Positions 19,487-29,815 are shown, counted from the first letter of the stretch. The stretch is 64,000 nucleotides of DNA from Aquabacterium parvum (GCF_001447195.1 NZ_LFRI01000386.1:124001-188000); one strand, 5' to 3'. Program-made: numbers and translations. Notes: a model not told the origin generated them from the sequence alone.

Positions 19487-20308
19487 TCACTTCGCCTCAG
19501 GCGCCACCACCCACGGCGGCGTGCCGCGCGTGAGGAAGGCGTTCAACCCTGCCTTGCCCTCGTCGCTGGCGCGCACGTCGGCGATGCGGCGGGCGGTCAC
19601 GTCGCGCAGCTCGTGCGTGATCGGGCGGCTGCCGATCTCGCGCACCAGCGTCTTGCACTCGCGCACGGCGTTCGGGCCGTTGCGCAAGATGGCGTCGACG
19701 ATGCCTTGCGTGGTCGCGCTCAAGGCATCTGGCGCCACCACCTCGTGCACCATGCCCATGGCCTGCGCTCGCTCGGCCGAGAAGCGCTCTGCCGTCACGA
19801 AGTAGCGCCGCGCGGCCCGCTCGCCAATCGCGTGGATCACGTAGGGGCTGATGGTGGCCGGGATCAGGCCCAGCTTGGCTTCCGACAGGCAGAACTGAGC
19901 GGACTCGGCCGCCACCACCACGTCGCAGCAAGACACCAGGCCCACGCCGCCGCCGTAGCAGTCGCCCTGCACCTCGGCGATCACGGGCACGGGGCAGCAG
20001 GTCAGCGTCCACAGCATGTTGGCCAGGCGCGAGGCGTCGCGGTGGTTGTCCACCCAGCTGTAGTCGGCGGTCTGGCGCATCCAGTTCAGGTCGGCGCCCG
20101 AGCAAAAGGCCACGCCCGTCGAGCCCAGCACCACGGCGCGCAGCTCGGCATCGTCCTGGAACGAGGCGAAGACCCGCGTGAGCTCGGCCACCGTGTCGGC
20201 GTGGAAGGCGTTGCGCACATCCGGGCGGTTGAGCCGGACGGTGGCCATGGGACCCTGGCGGTGAACGTCCAGGTGCTGCAGCGACGAAACATCCAATGAA
20301 GCGCTCAT
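19487..20308 (-). CDS. liuC: Methylglutaconyl-CoA hydratase (enoyl-CoA hydratase family)
   Basis: This 273-residue crotonase-fold protein has the oxyanion-hole blocks AFCSGADLNWM and QGDCYGGGVGLVSCCD and the LSEAKLGLIPATISPYV segment typical of methylglutaconyl-CoA hydratases. It hydrates 3-methylglutaconyl-CoA to HMG-CoA. The ATG at 20308 was chosen over 20314 because AGGAG lies six bases before it. The gene is between the two carboxylase subunit genes, the common liu order. Confidence 0.92.
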   Translation of the reverse strand: MSASLDVSSLQHLDVHRQGPMATVRLNRPDVRNAFHADTVAELTRVFASFQDDAELRAVVLGSTGVAFCSGADLNWMRQTADYSWVDNHRDASRLANMLWTLTCCPVPVIAEVQGDCYGGGVGLVSCCDVVVAAESAQFCLSEAKLGLIPATISPYVIHAIGERAARRYFVTAERFSAERAQAMGMVHEVVAPDALSATTQGIVDAILRNGPNAVRECKTLVREIGSRPITHELRDVTARRIADVRASDEGKAGLNAFLTRGTPPWVVAPEAK

Positions 20309-20318
20309 GCGCATCTCC

Positions 20319-21926
20319 TCACATGCGGAAGACGCCGAAACGCGTCTCGGGGATGGGGGCGTTCAGGCTGGCGCTCAAGGCCAGGGCCAGCACGCGGCGG
20401 GTGTCAGTGGGGCGGATCAGGCCATCGTCCCACAGGCGGGCGGTGGCGTAGTAGGGGTGGCCTTGCGCTTCGTACTGTTCGCGGATCGGGGCTTTGAAAG
20501 CGGCTTCTTCGTCGGCGCTCCACTGCCCGCCCTTGGCCTCGATGCCATCGCGCTTGACGGTGGCCAGCACCGACGCGGCCTGCTCGCCACCCATCACGCT
20601 GATGCGCGCGTTCGGCCACATCCACACGAAGCGCGGGTTGAAGGCGCGGCCGCACATGCCGTAGTTGCCCGCGCCGAAGCTGCCACCGATGACGACGGTG
20701 AACTTCGGCACCTGCGCACACGACACGGCCGTCACCATCTTGGCGCCGGCCCGAGCGATGCCCTCGTTCTCGACCTTTCGGCCCACCATGAAGCCGGTGA
20801 TGTTCTGCAAGAAGACGAGGGGCACCTTGCGCTGGCAGCACAGCTCGATGAAGTGCGCGCCCTTGTTGGCCGACTCCGAAAACAGGATGCCGTTGTTGGC
20901 CACGATGCCCACGGGCATGCCTTCGATGTGGGCGAAGCCGCAGACCAGGGTGGGGCCGTAGCGGGCCTTGAACTCGTCGAACTCGGAGCCGTCCACCAGG
21001 CGGCCGATCACCTCGCGCACGTCAAAAGGCTTGCGCGTGTCCGTCGGGATCACGCCCATCAGCTCGGCGGGGTCGAGCAGGGGCGGGCGGGGCGTGACCA
21101 GCGACAACTCGGGCACCTTGCGCCAGTTCAGACGCGCCACGCATTGCCGAGCGATGGCCAGCGCGTGCTCGTCGTCGCGCGCCAGGTGATCGGCCACGCC
21201 CGACAGCCGCGTGTGCACGTCGCCGCCACCCAGGTCCTCGGCCGTGACCTCTTCGCCCGTGGCGGCTTTGACCAGGGGCGGCCCGCCCAGGAAGATCGTG
21301 CCCTGGTTGGCAACGATGATGGTCTCGTCGCTCATGGCCGGCATGTAGGCGCCACCGGCCGTGCACGAGCCCATCACCACCGCGATCTGAGGGATGCCGG
21401 CCGCGCTCATGTTGGCCTGGTTGTAGAAGATGCGGCCGAAGTGGTCGCGATCCGGAAAGACCTCGTCCTGGTTCGGCAGGTTGGCACCGCCCGAGTCGAC
21501 CAGGTAGATGCAGGGCAGGCGGTTCTGCTGTGCGATCTCTTGAGCGCGCAGGTGCTTCTTGACGGTGAGTGGGTAGTAGGTGCCGCCTTTGACGGTGGCG
21601 TCGTTGCACACCACCATGCATTCCACGCCAGCCACCCGGCCGATGCCAGCGATCACGCCCGCGCAGGGCGCCGCGTTGTCGTACACGTTCAAGGCGGCCA
21701 GCGGGGCCACTTCCAGGAAGGGCGATCCGGCGTCGAGCAGCTGCGCCACGCGGTCGCGCGGCAACAGCTTGCCCCGGGCCAGGTGCTTGGCGCGCGGGGC
21801 CTCACCGCCGCCCAGGGTGACGACGTCCAGTTGGCGTTCCAGGTCCTCGACGAGGGCCTGCATCGCGGCGGCGTTGGCCAGGTGGGCCTCGCTGCGCGGG
21901 TTGAGCTGGGTGTTCAGCACGGGCAT
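20319..21926 (-). CDS. liuB: Methylcrotonyl-CoA carboxylase, carboxyltransferase beta subunit
   Basis: This 535-residue carboxyltransferase starts [19 protein letters not shown] and shows the two halves of the crotonase-type fold: [21 protein letters not shown] with [16 protein letters not shown] in the first, and [25 protein letters not shown] and [15 protein letters not shown] in the second. It transfers the carboxyl from biotin to 3-methylcrotonyl-CoA. The stop TGA is followed directly by the AGGAG of liuC. A start at 21926 gives the family length; the longer frame runs into the regulator. Confidence 0.94.
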   Translation of the reverse strand: MPVLNTQLNPRSEAHLANAAAMQALVEDLERQLDVVTLGGGEAPRAKHLARGKLLPRDRVAQLLDAGSPFLEVAPLAALNVYDNAAPCAGVIAGIGRVAGVECMVVCNDATVKGGTYYPLTVKKHLRAQEIAQQNRLPCIYLVDSGGANLPNQDEVFPDRDHFGRIFYNQANMSAAGIPQIAVVMGSCTAGGAYMPAMSDETIIVANQGTIFLGGPPLVKAATGEEVTAEDLGGGDVHTRLSGVADHLARDDEHALAIARQCVARLNWRKVPELSLVTPRPPLLDPAELMGVIPTDTRKPFDVREVIGRLVDGSEFDEFKARYGPTLVCGFAHIEGMPVGIVANNGILFSESANKGAHFIELCCQRKVPLVFLQNITGFMVGRKVENEGIARAGAKMVTAVSCAQVPKFTVVIGGSFGAGNYGMCGRAFNPRFVWMWPNARISVMGGEQAASVLATVKRDGIEAKGGQWSADEEAAFKAPIREQYEAQGHPYYATARLWDDGLIRPTDTRRVLALALSASLNAPIPETRFGVFRM

Positions 21927-21937
21927 GGGGTCTCCGT

Positions 21938-22642
21938 TCAGCGTGTGGACGGCGGGGTTTCGGTTTGTCGCAAGGCCGCCGCCACCTCGTCGCGCAGGCG
22001 CCGCAGGGCTTCCAGCGAGGTGTCGCGCGGCATCACGGCCGACCAGATCAGCTCGGTCAGCTGCTCGGCCGTGGTGTCGATGCGCGGGCGCTTCTGGGTG
22101 GTGATGGCGTCCCAGAGCACGTGCTCCATCGAGCCGTAGACCAGGTCGCGCAGCAGGCGCAGCGGCATGTCGGCTCGCACGTCGCCCGAGGCCTGGCCTT
22201 CTGCCAGGGCCTGCATCAGCGGTGCGGTGTAGCGGCGGCGGCACTCGGCCAGCACGGCGGCGAGTTCGGGGTCGGCGGCGCGGCCCTCGCTGAGCACCAG
22301 GGCGCACAGCCCCGAGCCATCGGCCAGCAGGGTCACCAGGTGGGCGCGCACCACGTGGGCCAGCTTGGCGTGCACGCCTTGCAGCTGGGGCAGGTCGCGC
22401 TCGAGCTCGGTGCTGATCTCGTCATACCACTCGGTGATGACCTGGATGCACAGCTCTCGCTTGCCCGGGAAGTAGGTGAAGACGGTGGCCTCGGACACCC
22501 CGGCCAGCTCGGCGATGTGGGCCATGGTCGCGCGCTGGAAGCCCTGCGCCGAAAACACCTGGCGGGCGGCAGAAAGGATGGCCTGCACGCGGTGGGCGGA
22601 GCGGGCCTGTCGGGGTTGGTGGCGTTGCAGCGTGGCGCTCAT
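21938..22642 (-). CDS. liuQ: TetR-family regulator at the head of the liu operon
   Basis: This 234-residue TetR protein has its helix-turn-helix at about residues 35-65 ([25 protein letters not shown]). A TetR regulator (LiuQ) in front of leucine-degradation genes has been described from comparative genomics of beta-proteobacteria, and this gene fits in position, being 11 bases upstream of liuB on the same strand. It probably represses the operon and itself. A perfect inverted repeat lies immediately before its start codon (22644-22658). The symbol rests on position and family, not on a sequence comparison. Confidence 0.8.
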   Translation of the reverse strand: MSATLQRHQPRQARSAHRVQAILSAARQVFSAQGFQRATMAHIAELAGVSEATVFTYFPGKRELCIQVITEWYDEISTELERDLPQLQGVHAKLAHVVRAHLVTLLADGSGLCALVLSEGRAADPELAAVLAECRRRYTAPLMQALAEGQASGDVRADMPLRLLRDLVYGSMEHVLWDAITTQKRPRIDTTAEQLTELIWSAVMPRDTSLEALRRLRDEVAAALRQTETPPSTR

Positions 22643-22643
22643 G

Positions 22644-22658
22644 TTGAGTCCGACTCAA
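22644..22658. promoter_or_regulatory. Candidate operator for the liu regulator
   Basis: TTGAGTC, one base, GACTCAA: a perfect 7-base inverted repeat directly upstream of the regulator ATG. A half-site-like AACTCAA recurs at 22739-22745 and a TTGACA box on the minus strand lies at 22734-22729. The site would sit in the untranslated leader, so binding could block elongation or promoter escape. Assignment to this regulator is inferred from position. Confidence 0.5.
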
Positions 22659-22816
22659 GAATGGCGCCATCATGCCACCCGAATGGCCAGACGTGAGTCG
22701 GGTGTTCTCAGGGTTTGACCGGATGATTTGTCAAGTTCAACTCAAGATGTTGGCCGGGTGGGGCGCATCGCGGTGGCATCATCGGCCCCTGCCACCCCAA
22801 CCGCGATCCGCGCCAC

Positions 22817-23290
22817 ATGTCTGCCAACGACCTGAGCACCTTGAGCAACCTGCCCTGGGACCGCCCGAACCCGCACACCCTGGTGGTGACGGTGTCGCCC
22901 GAGCACATCGACCTCATGCGCCACACCAACAACGTGGTCTACCTGCAGTGGCTCGAAGACATCGCCTGGGCGCATTCCACCGCGCTGGGCCTGGGCCCGG
23001 CCGAGTACGAGGCCCTGGGGCACGGCATGGTGGTGCGGCAGCACGAGCTCAACTACATCCAGGCCACCCGCCTGGGCGAGCGCATCGTGCTGGGCACCTG
23101 GTTGACCGGGGCCGACAAACTCACCTTGCAGCGCCACTACCAGTTCATCCGAATCGACGATGGCCAAACGGCTTTTCGGGGCCGCAGCGAGTTCGTTTGT
23201 GTCGACATCGCTCAGGGCAAGGTGCGCCGCATGCCCCCCGCTTTTGTGCAGGCCTACACGAATGCAGTGGTGCCAGCCCAGGCAAACTGA
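22817..23290 (+). CDS. Acyl-CoA thioesterase (4HBT hotdog family)
   Basis: This 157-residue hotdog protein has HIDLMRHTNNVVYLQWLED, the YbgC/4-hydroxybenzoyl-CoA thioesterase signature, with Asp and His of the active site, and GHGMVVRQHELNYIQATRLGE next. It hydrolyses an acyl-CoA or acyl-ACP thioester. It is transcribed away from the liu regulator and shares its upstream region, so it might be co-regulated, but no link to leucine is otherwise visible. Length is normal. Confidence 0.8.
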   Translation: MSANDLSTLSNLPWDRPNPHTLVVTVSPEHIDLMRHTNNVVYLQWLEDIAWAHSTALGLGPAEYEALGHGMVVRQHELNYIQATRLGERIVLGTWLTGADKLTLQRHYQFIRIDDGQTAFRGRSEFVCVDIAQGKVRRMPPAFVQAYTNAVVPAQAN

Positions 23291-23427
23291 GACCAGTTGA
23301 TCCGTTCGGCCCCTCAAGCCGAGGGGTCTTCATGCCGAAAAGCTGACATCCCCTTTGCCGGGGCGGCGCAGCAGGATCGCGGCCGGGGGCCGGCATCGAT
23401 TGCCGAGCCTGTCCACCGGAGGGATCC

Positions 23428-24996
23428 ATGTCGCTCAACCAAATCTCCATCGGCGCGCGCATCGCCGCGCTCGCCGCCTTGCTGCTGCTCATCACCTTGC
23501 TGGTGGGCGGGCTGGGCTGGATGGCGATGCGCAACAGCACGCACCACATCGAACAAGCCCACGCGATGTCGCAGGAGCACGCCCGCGCCATCGACCTCGC
23601 CCGCAGCGCTCAGGTCAGCTTCAAGATCCAGATCCAGGAGTGGAAGAACCTGCTGCTGCGAAGCCACCAGGCCGAAGCGCATGACAAATACCGCAAGGCC
23701 TTTGAAAAGGAGGGCGGCGAAGTGGCTGCCCGCCTGACCGACTTGGAGGCGCTCTATGGCCAGATGGGCCTGGACACGGCGCCGGTCAAGGCCTCGCGCG
23801 AGTCGCTCGCCGCCTTGCAGCAGACCTACCTCGCGGCCTTGCAGGCGTTTGACTAGGCGGACCCCTCGGGCAGCGCCCAGGTGGTCGACAAGGCCGTCAA
23901 GGGCAAGGACCGCGAGCCCACCGCGCAGCTGGACAAACTGGTTGCCGCCGTCTTCGAGCTCAGTCAGCAAAGGGAGTTGGCTGCCCAGGAGCGCGCGCAG
24001 GCTGCGTCCTCGCAGGTGCTCTCAGGCATTGCCTTGCTGCTGGCCATCGGGCTGGCGGTGGGGGCGGCGGCCAGTTGGCTGATCCTGCGCAGCATCACCC
24101 GCCCGCTGAGCGAGGTGCTGCACGCCGCCGCCGACGTGGCCGCCGGCCGGCTCGATCGCCAGCTCAATGCTCAGGGTCGCGACGAGCTCAGCCACCTCGT
24201 GTCCACCGTCATCCGCATGAACGAAAGCCTTCGCGGCGTGGTCTCGCAGGTGCGCACCTCGGCTGAAACCGTGGCGCACGCGTCCACCGAGATCGCCGTG
24301 GGCAACCAGGACCTGTCCTTGCGAACCGAGCAACAGGCTTCACGCCTGCAGGAAACCGCCGCCTCGGTCGAGCAGCTCAGCGCGGGCGTGCAGCAGTCGG
24401 CCAGCCACGCCGCCCAGGCAGGACAGCTGGCCGATCAGGCCACCGTGGTCGCCGAGCGGGGTGGTGCGGTCGTCGGCCAGGTGGTCGAGACCATGGGCGC
24501 CATCCACGCCAGCTCGCGCAAGATCGCCGACATCATCAGCGTGATCGACGGCATTGCCTTCCAGACCAACATCCTGGCTTTGAACGCCGCAGTGGAGGCA
24601 GCCCGCGCAGGCGAGAACGGCCGTGGTTTTGCGGTCGTGGCCTCTGAAGTGCGAGCTTTGGCGCAACGCAGCGCCACCGCTGCGCGCGAAATCAAGGACC
24701 TGATCCAGGGCAGCGTCAGCAACGTCGAGCGTGGCAATGGCCTGGTGGCCGAAGCCGGCCAGACCATCCAGGACGCCGTCGAGGCGGTGCGCCGCGTGCA
24801 GCAGGTCGTCGCCGAGATCACCTCTTCGGCGCGCGAGCAGGCCACCGGCATCGGCCAGATCAGCGAAGCCGTCAGCGCCATCGACGAGACCATGCAGCAA
24901 AACGCCGCCATGGTCGAAGAGGCGGCTGCGGCGGCGGCCTCCTTGCGGCAGCAGTCGGAGAGCTTGCGCGGGGCGGTGGCCTTCTTCCAGGTCTGA
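23428..24996 (+). pseudogene. Methyl-accepting chemotaxis protein interrupted by one amber codon
   Basis: The frame from 23428 encodes an N-terminal helix (residues about 9-32) and a periplasmic helical bundle, and stops at TAG 23854-23856 after LAALQAFD. The same frame resumes at once ([21 protein letters not shown]), with a second membrane helix, HAMP domain and the full signalling hairpin, including [27 protein letters not shown]. Without the TAG the protein would be 522 residues, a normal chemoreceptor. No base is gained or lost. As written it makes a 142-residue fragment, so it is either inactive, read through, or a sequencing error. There is no CheR-tether pentapeptide at the end. Confidence 0.85.
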
Positions 24997-25157
24997 TCAG
25001 GGCCTGCCTTTCGAGGATGAGGTCGGCGCCCCTCCGCGGGTTGGGCGCTTGCGGGCCACATCCCCCCACGGCGCGCCTTCTGACGAGGGAAGGCAGGCCC
25101 GTGCGCCAGGGGGCGCACAGCGGCGACAATCGGGGGTCTGTCTGAAGCAGGCCCGCC

Positions 25158-27089
25158 GTGGCCGCTGGTGTGCGGACAGCCCCTTGTCTGCCTGTTTGTC
25201 CTGTCCGCGTGTCCGCCCTGCCCGAATCCCTCTCAGCCTCCCCGTCGGCCACCTTGTCCGCAGACCCCTTGCGCATCCTGCAAGAGGTCTTCGGCTACCC
25301 GGCTTTCCGAGGCCAGCAAGCCGCCGTCGTCGAGCGGGTGGCTTCGGGTGGCGACGCCCTGGTGCTCATGCCCACGGGTGGCGGCAAGAGCCTTTGTTAT
25401 CAGGTGCCGGCCATTTCCCGCCACCGCCGGGGGCTGGGCGTCACCGTCGTCGTCTCGCCGCTGATCGCGCTCATGCATGACCAGGTCGGCGCCCTCGAAG
25501 AAGTCGGCGTGCACGCGGCCTTCCTCAACAGCACCCTGAGCAACGACGAGGCCCAGCACATCGAGCGCGAGATGATGTCTGGCCGCCTGGTGATGCTCTA
25601 CGTGGCACCCGAGCGGGTCACCCACCCGCGTTTTCAGGCCCAGCTGGCCAGCCTGCACGAGCGCGGCCTGCTCAGCCTGTTCGCCATCGACGAGGCCCAC
25701 TGCGTCAGCCAGTGGGGCCATGACTTCCGCGAAGACTACCTGCAGCTGAGCCTGCTGCACGAGCGCTACCCCGACGTGCCGCGCGTGGCGCTGACCGCCA
25801 CCGCCGACGACCAGACCCGCGCCGACATGGTCACGCGCCTGGACCTGCACGCCGCCAGCGTCTTCCTCAGCAGCTTCGACCGCCCCAACATCCGCTACGC
25901 CCTGGTCGAGAAGGACAACCCCCGTCAGCAGCTGCTGCGCTTCATCCGCGACGAGCACGAGGGCGAGGCCGGCATCGTCTACTGCCAAAGCCGCAAGAAG
26001 GTCGAAGACACCGCCGAGTGGCTCAAAGAGCAGGGCATCTCGGCCCTGCCGTACCACGCAGGCCTGGATTCGGCCGTGCGCCAGCGCCATCAAGACCGCT
26101 TCCTGCGCGAAGACGGCCTGGTCATGGTGGCCACGGTGGCCTTCGGCATGGGCATCGACAAGCCCGATGTGCGCTTCGTGGCCCACCTCGACCTGCCCAA
26201 GAACATCGAGGCCTACTACCAGGAGACGGGTCGTGCCGGCCGCGACGGCGCCGAGGCCGAAGCTTGGCTGGCCTATGGCCTGGCCGACGTGGTCAACCAG
26301 CGCCGCATGATCGACGAAAGCCCGGCGCACGACGATTTCAAGCGCGTGCAGCGCGCCAAGCTCGACGCCCTGCTGGCCCTGGCCGAGGCCCACGACTGCC
26401 GCCGCGTGCGCCTGCTGGCCTACTTCGGCGAAGCCAGCCAGCCCTGCGGCAACTGCGACAACTGCCTGCACCCGCCCCAGACCTGGGACGGCACCGAGGC
26501 CGCCCGCAAGCTGCTCAGCGGCATCTACCGCTTCTGGCAGCACGGCCAGCAGCGTTTTGGTGCCGGCCACCTGATCGACGTGCTGCGCGGCCGCCGCACC
26601 GACAAGGTGGCGCAATACGGCCACGAATCGCTCAGCACCTTCGGCATCGGCGCCGACCTGTCGGAGGCGCAATGGCGCGCCGTGCTGCGCCAGCTCATCG
26701 CCCTGGGTCACGTCGTGGCCGAGGGTGAGTTCAACACCCTGGGCCTGAGCGCCAGCGCCCGCGCGGTGCTCAAAGGTGAGGTCGGCATCGTGCTCAAGCA
26801 GGCGGCCGAGCCGGGTTCGCGCAGCAAACCGGCGCGGGGCAAGGCCTCGGCCCCGCCCATCCCGCTCGACGGCGACGCGCTGGCCCGCTACGAACTCCTC
26901 AAGGCCTGGCGCGCCCAGGTCGCGCGCGAGCACAACCTGCCGGCCTACGTCGTTTTCCACGACGCCACGCTGGCCGAGATGGCCCGCCTGGCGCCCACCT
27001 CTCTGGGCGAGTTGGCCACGATCAGTGGGGTGGGGGCCAAGAAGCTCGAGGCCTACGGAGAGCAGATCCTGGCCGTGTGGGCTCGTTGA
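25158..27089 (+). CDS. recQ: ATP-dependent DNA helicase RecQ
   Basis: The product is up to 643 residues. It has [10 protein letters not shown] (motif 0), Walker A MPTGGGKS (72-79), DEAH (178-181) followed by the aromatic-rich loop [10 protein letters not shown], motif VI as [10 protein letters not shown], the zinc-binding cysteines in [19 protein letters not shown], a winged-helix RQC domain, and a C-terminal HRDC domain (about 560-643). It unwinds DNA 3'-5' in recombination repair. The start is uncertain: GTG at 25158 has a weak ribosome site, and GTG at 25209 gives a shorter, more typical N-terminus. Confidence 0.93.
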   Translation: MAAGVRTAPCLPVCPVRVSALPESLSASPSATLSADPLRILQEVFGYPAFRGQQAAVVERVASGGDALVLMPTGGGKSLCYQVPAISRHRRGLGVTVVVSPLIALMHDQVGALEEVGVHAAFLNSTLSNDEAQHIEREMMSGRLVMLYVAPERVTHPRFQAQLASLHERGLLSLFAIDEAHCVSQWGHDFREDYLQLSLLHERYPDVPRVALTATADDQTRADMVTRLDLHAASVFLSSFDRPNIRYALVEKDNPRQQLLRFIRDEHEGEAGIVYCQSRKKVEDTAEWLKEQGISALPYHAGLDSAVRQRHQDRFLREDGLVMVATVAFGMGIDKPDVRFVAHLDLPKNIEAYYQETGRAGRDGAEAEAWLAYGLADVVNQRRMIDESPAHDDFKRVQRAKLDALLALAEAHDCRRVRLLAYFGEASQPCGNCDNCLHPPQTWDGTEAARKLLSGIYRFWQHGQQRFGAGHLIDVLRGRRTDKVAQYGHESLSTFGIGADLSEAQWRAVLRQLIALGHVVAEGEFNTLGLSASARAVLKGEVGIVLKQAAEPGSRSKPARGKASAPPIPLDGDALARYELLKAWRAQVAREHNLPAYVVFHDATLAEMARLAPTSLGELATISGVGAKKLEAYGEQILAVWAR

Positions 27090-27141
27090 GCTTGTCCGGA
27101 ATCTTTCGGGTGCCCCAGTGTGGTGTGTCCGCAACTATTTT

Positions 27142-27155
27142 GGTGCGAATGCACC
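27142..27155. promoter_or_regulatory. Short palindrome upstream of porin 1
   Basis: GGTGCGAATGCACC is an inverted repeat with 5-base arms, 174 bases before the porin ATG. Together with the related TGCAC/GTGCA site at 27290 it suggests a shared binding protein. By itself the site is short and could be chance. Confidence 0.3.
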
Positions 27156-27289
27156 CCATAAGGGGGTAAACCTTCGTTTCTCTTGAGGTTTCGTCCTGAG
27201 TTTTGCCCGCTGATCCAACACAATCGGCAGCAGCTCGGCGATGTACCGCCTGACTTTCCGGACGCCTGACGGCGTTTGGTTGTCCTGGA

Positions 27290-27306
27290 TGCACATTGTT
27301 GGTGCA
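27290..27306. promoter_or_regulatory. NtrC-like inverted repeat in the porin 1 leader
   Basis: TGCACATTGTTGGTGCA matches the NtrC consensus TGCACC-N5-GGTGCA at 11 of 12 defined positions. It lies only 22 bases before the porin start codon, which is an odd place for an enhancer. It could instead act as a repressor site or as a leader hairpin in the RNA. I could not place a sigma-54 promoter in correct register nearby. Confidence 0.4.
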
Positions 27307-27328
27307 AAAACCCTGAAGGAGAATCTGA

Positions 27329-28357
27329 ATGAAAAAGCACTTGATCGCTCTGGCCGCTCTGGCTGCCGCCACCTCCGCCTTTGCCCAATCGTCCGTGACC
27401 CTGTACGGCAACCTGGACGTGTCCATCGGACGCGACCAAAACAAGCCCTACGGCGCCCAGTCGAGCACCGTCACCAACATCGAATCGGGTCGCATGACCG
27501 AGTCGTACTTCGGCCTGCGTGGCACCGAAGACCTGGGTGGTGGCCTGAAGGCTGTCTTCAAGCTGGAATCTGAAATCGCCGTGGACAGCGGTGCTGCCTC
27601 GGGCGGTTCCTCGAACTTCTTCGGTCGCAACGCCTACGTTGGCCTCGCTGGTGACTTCGGTGCCGTGCACGCTGGCCGCCGTGAAAGCCTGTTCAAGGAA
27701 GAAACCACCAAGTTCAACCCCTTCGGCATCTCTGGTGACTTCGCTTTCCTGAGCGTTGGCAGCGACAGCTGGTCCAACAGCCTGACCTACGTCTCGCCCA
27801 GCCTGTCCGGCCTGACCCTGTCGGCTCAAACCAGCCTGAAGGAAGCCAACGGCTCCACCGCCACCAACTACCGCTCGGGCGGCAACGCCGTGTCGGCCAA
27901 CTACACCAACGGCCCCCTGGCCGCTTCGCTGGTGTATGGCGACGTGCGCAACACCCAAGGTGCTGCCACCAACCAGAAGCAAACCGGCTACCTGCTGGGC
28001 GCCAGCTATGACCTGACCGTGGCCAAGGTGTTCGCTCAGTACCAGAACGCCAAGATCTCGGTCAAGAACATCGACGGCGACGCCAAGACCCGTGACTTCC
28101 AACTGGGCGTGTCCGTGCCTGTTTCGGCCAACGGCGCTGTCCTGGCTTCGTTCGGTTCCGGCAAGCTGACCGTCGATGACACCGAAGGTGCAGACAAGTC
28201 CCGTCAGTACTCGCTGGGCTACACCCACAGCCTGTCCAAGCGCACCAGCGCTTACGCTGCCTACACCCGCGAGACCTACAAGGAAGGCATCGCCATCAAC
28301 CCTGACCAAAAGTCCAGCCGCAACCTGCTGGCCGTTGGCCTGCGTCACGCTTTCTGA
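27329..28357 (+). CDS. Outer membrane porin (Gram-negative porin, OmpC/Omp32-like)
   Basis: This 342-residue protein has a clear signal peptide (MKKHLIALAALAAATSAFA, cleaved before QSSVTLYG) and a mature part that begins with the VTLYGNLDVS strand universal in burkholderial porins. It has alternating beta strands, an ESGRMTESYFGLRGTEDLGGGLKAVFKLE core and a C-terminal Phe (LRHAF) for barrel assembly. It forms a 16-stranded trimeric channel. A GAAGGAG ribosome site precedes the ATG, and a strong terminator follows at 28408. Codon use is strongly biased to preferred codons, which suggests high expression. Confidence 0.93.
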   Translation: MKKHLIALAALAAATSAFAQSSVTLYGNLDVSIGRDQNKPYGAQSSTVTNIESGRMTESYFGLRGTEDLGGGLKAVFKLESEIAVDSGAASGGSSNFFGRNAYVGLAGDFGAVHAGRRESLFKEETTKFNPFGISGDFAFLSVGSDSWSNSLTYVSPSLSGLTLSAQTSLKEANGSTATNYRSGGNAVSANYTNGPLAASLVYGDVRNTQGAATNQKQTGYLLGASYDLTVAKVFAQYQNAKISVKNIDGDAKTRDFQLGVSVPVSANGAVLASFGSGKLTVDDTEGADKSRQYSLGYTHSLSKRTSAYAAYTRETYKEGIAINPDQKSSRNLLAVGLRHAF

Positions 28358-28407
28358 AGCATGACACCTGACCGCTGAACGCGGTCACCTTGTTTGAACC
28401 AGACTTG

Positions 28408-28436
28408 AAAGCGCCCCCTCGGGGGCGCTTTTTTTT
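28408..28436 (+). terminator. Rho-independent terminator of porin 1
   Basis: AGCGCCCC, a CTCG-containing loop, GGGGCGCT, then eight T residues (stem 28410-28429). It is 50 bases after the porin stop and separates the two porin genes into independent transcripts. Confidence 0.9.
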
Positions 28437-28651
28437 GCCTCAAAACACCTGGCCTGGAGCTTGCTTATTGGCAGCCGGTCGTCCGGCCTCGCAAGTTGCG
28501 TAGATGCAACACACGGGGGTTCAAGTGAGCATGATTCTTGCTTAAATGATCGGCGAGGACAGTTTGTCCCAACAAGTTCCTCGGCACAGCTTGGCCTCGA
28601 TTGCCTGCGGTGCAGAGATAACAACCTTCTTCCCATTGCTAGGAGAACCTG

Positions 28652-29743
28652 ATGTTTGCAAAGAAGAACCTGGTGGCCGCCGCCGCCCTGCTGGCCCTGG
28701 TTGGCGCCGCCCAAGCCCAGTCCAGCGTCAAGCTGTACGGCTCGCTGGACGTTTCTTTTGGCTCTTACAAGCCCGTTGACATCGTCAACAACGAGCCCAA
28801 GTCGACGACCCGCGTTCAAAGCGGCGACATGATGACCAGCTTCATCGGCTTCTCCGGCGTGGAAGACCTGGGCGGTGGCCTGAAGGCCGAGTTCGCCCTG
28901 GAGTCCTTCATCGGTGTCGACAGCGGTTCGAACGTTCCCAACCAGGCTGGTCAGTTCTGGAGCCGTGCCTCGTGGGTCGGCCTGAGCGGTGGTTTCGGTA
29001 AGGTCATCCTGGGTCAGTACGACAACGCCATCTTCACCTCGGGCCTGCTGTACAACCCGTTCGGTAGCTCCATGACCTTCTCGCCCACCATGCGTCATTT
29101 CTATGACCTGGGCTCGACCAGCAGCGGCCTCAACAATGGCGTGTTCATCAACAGCAACTACACCGACACGGGCTTGGTGAACTCCATCACCTACGAAACC
29201 CCGGTGTTCGCTGGCTTCAGCGGTTTGCTGCAGTACTCGCCCAAGGAAAGCGCCGCCGCCGGCACCTCCAACAGCTACACCGTCTCGCTGGCCTACAACA
29301 ATGGTCCCCTGAGCGCCATGGTGGTGTACCTCGACGGTGGCGTGACGCCCGCTGCGGCTTCTGCTTACCCTGGCGAATACAAGGCCATCAACTTCGGCGC
29401 CAGCTACGACTTCGGCGTGCTGAAGGCCTTTGGCCAGTACACCAACTTCAAGTACGAAGACACCAGCCTGCTGCTGGGCGCATTCGACAAGTCTGACGTG
29501 CTGCAAGTCGGCGTGTCCGTGCCTGTTTCCGCCTCCGGCTCCATCCTGGCTTCCTACGGCCAAGCCAAGTGGAAGCTCGCCGACATCTTCGTGGGTGACG
29601 ACGCCAAGAGCCGCATCTTCAGCCTGGGCTACGACCACTACATCAGCAAGCGCACCGACGTGTACGTCGCCTTCTCCAGCGAAAAGCTGTCCGACCTGAA
29701 GGGCGGTCGCACCTTCGCAGTGGGCGTCAAGCACGCTTTCTGA
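28652..29743 (+). CDS. Second outer membrane porin of the same family
   Basis: This 363-residue porin has a signal peptide (MFAKKNLVAAAALLALVGAAQA) and a mature start QSSVKLYGSLDVS. Like its neighbour it has an FIGFSGVEDLGGGLKAEFALE segment and the terminal VKHAF. It is clearly a paralogue of the first porin but with divergent loops, so the two probably differ in pore selectivity or regulation. A 294-base gap with the first porin's terminator separates them. An AGGAG ribosome site lies upstream. Confidence 0.93.
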   Translation: MFAKKNLVAAAALLALVGAAQAQSSVKLYGSLDVSFGSYKPVDIVNNEPKSTTRVQSGDMMTSFIGFSGVEDLGGGLKAEFALESFIGVDSGSNVPNQAGQFWSRASWVGLSGGFGKVILGQYDNAIFTSGLLYNPFGSSMTFSPTMRHFYDLGSTSSGLNNGVFINSNYTDTGLVNSITYETPVFAGFSGLLQYSPKESAAAGTSNSYTVSLAYNNGPLSAMVVYLDGGVTPAAASAYPGEYKAINFGASYDFGVLKAFGQYTNFKYEDTSLLLGAFDKSDVLQVGVSVPVSASGSILASYGQAKWKLADIFVGDDAKSRIFSLGYDHYISKRTDVYVAFSSEKLSDLKGGRTFAVGVKHAF

Positions 29744-29792
29744 TCGGGCTCGAGCGGGGGCTGCATCGCCAGTCCCTCGCACCGGACCACAC

Positions 29793-29815
29793 AAGGCGCC
29801 TTCGGGCGCCTTTTT
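29793..29815 (+). terminator. Rho-independent terminator of porin 2
   Basis: AAGGCGCC, TTCG loop region, GGCGCCTT followed by a short T run. It ends the porin 2 transcript about 50 bases after the stop codon. Confidence 0.88.

Noticed and set aside
27136-27306. Sigma-54 promoter for porin 1
   Set aside because: TTGG..TGC combinations occur, but the GG-to-GC distance is 11 rather than 10 bases at 27278-27292 and no other candidate fits.
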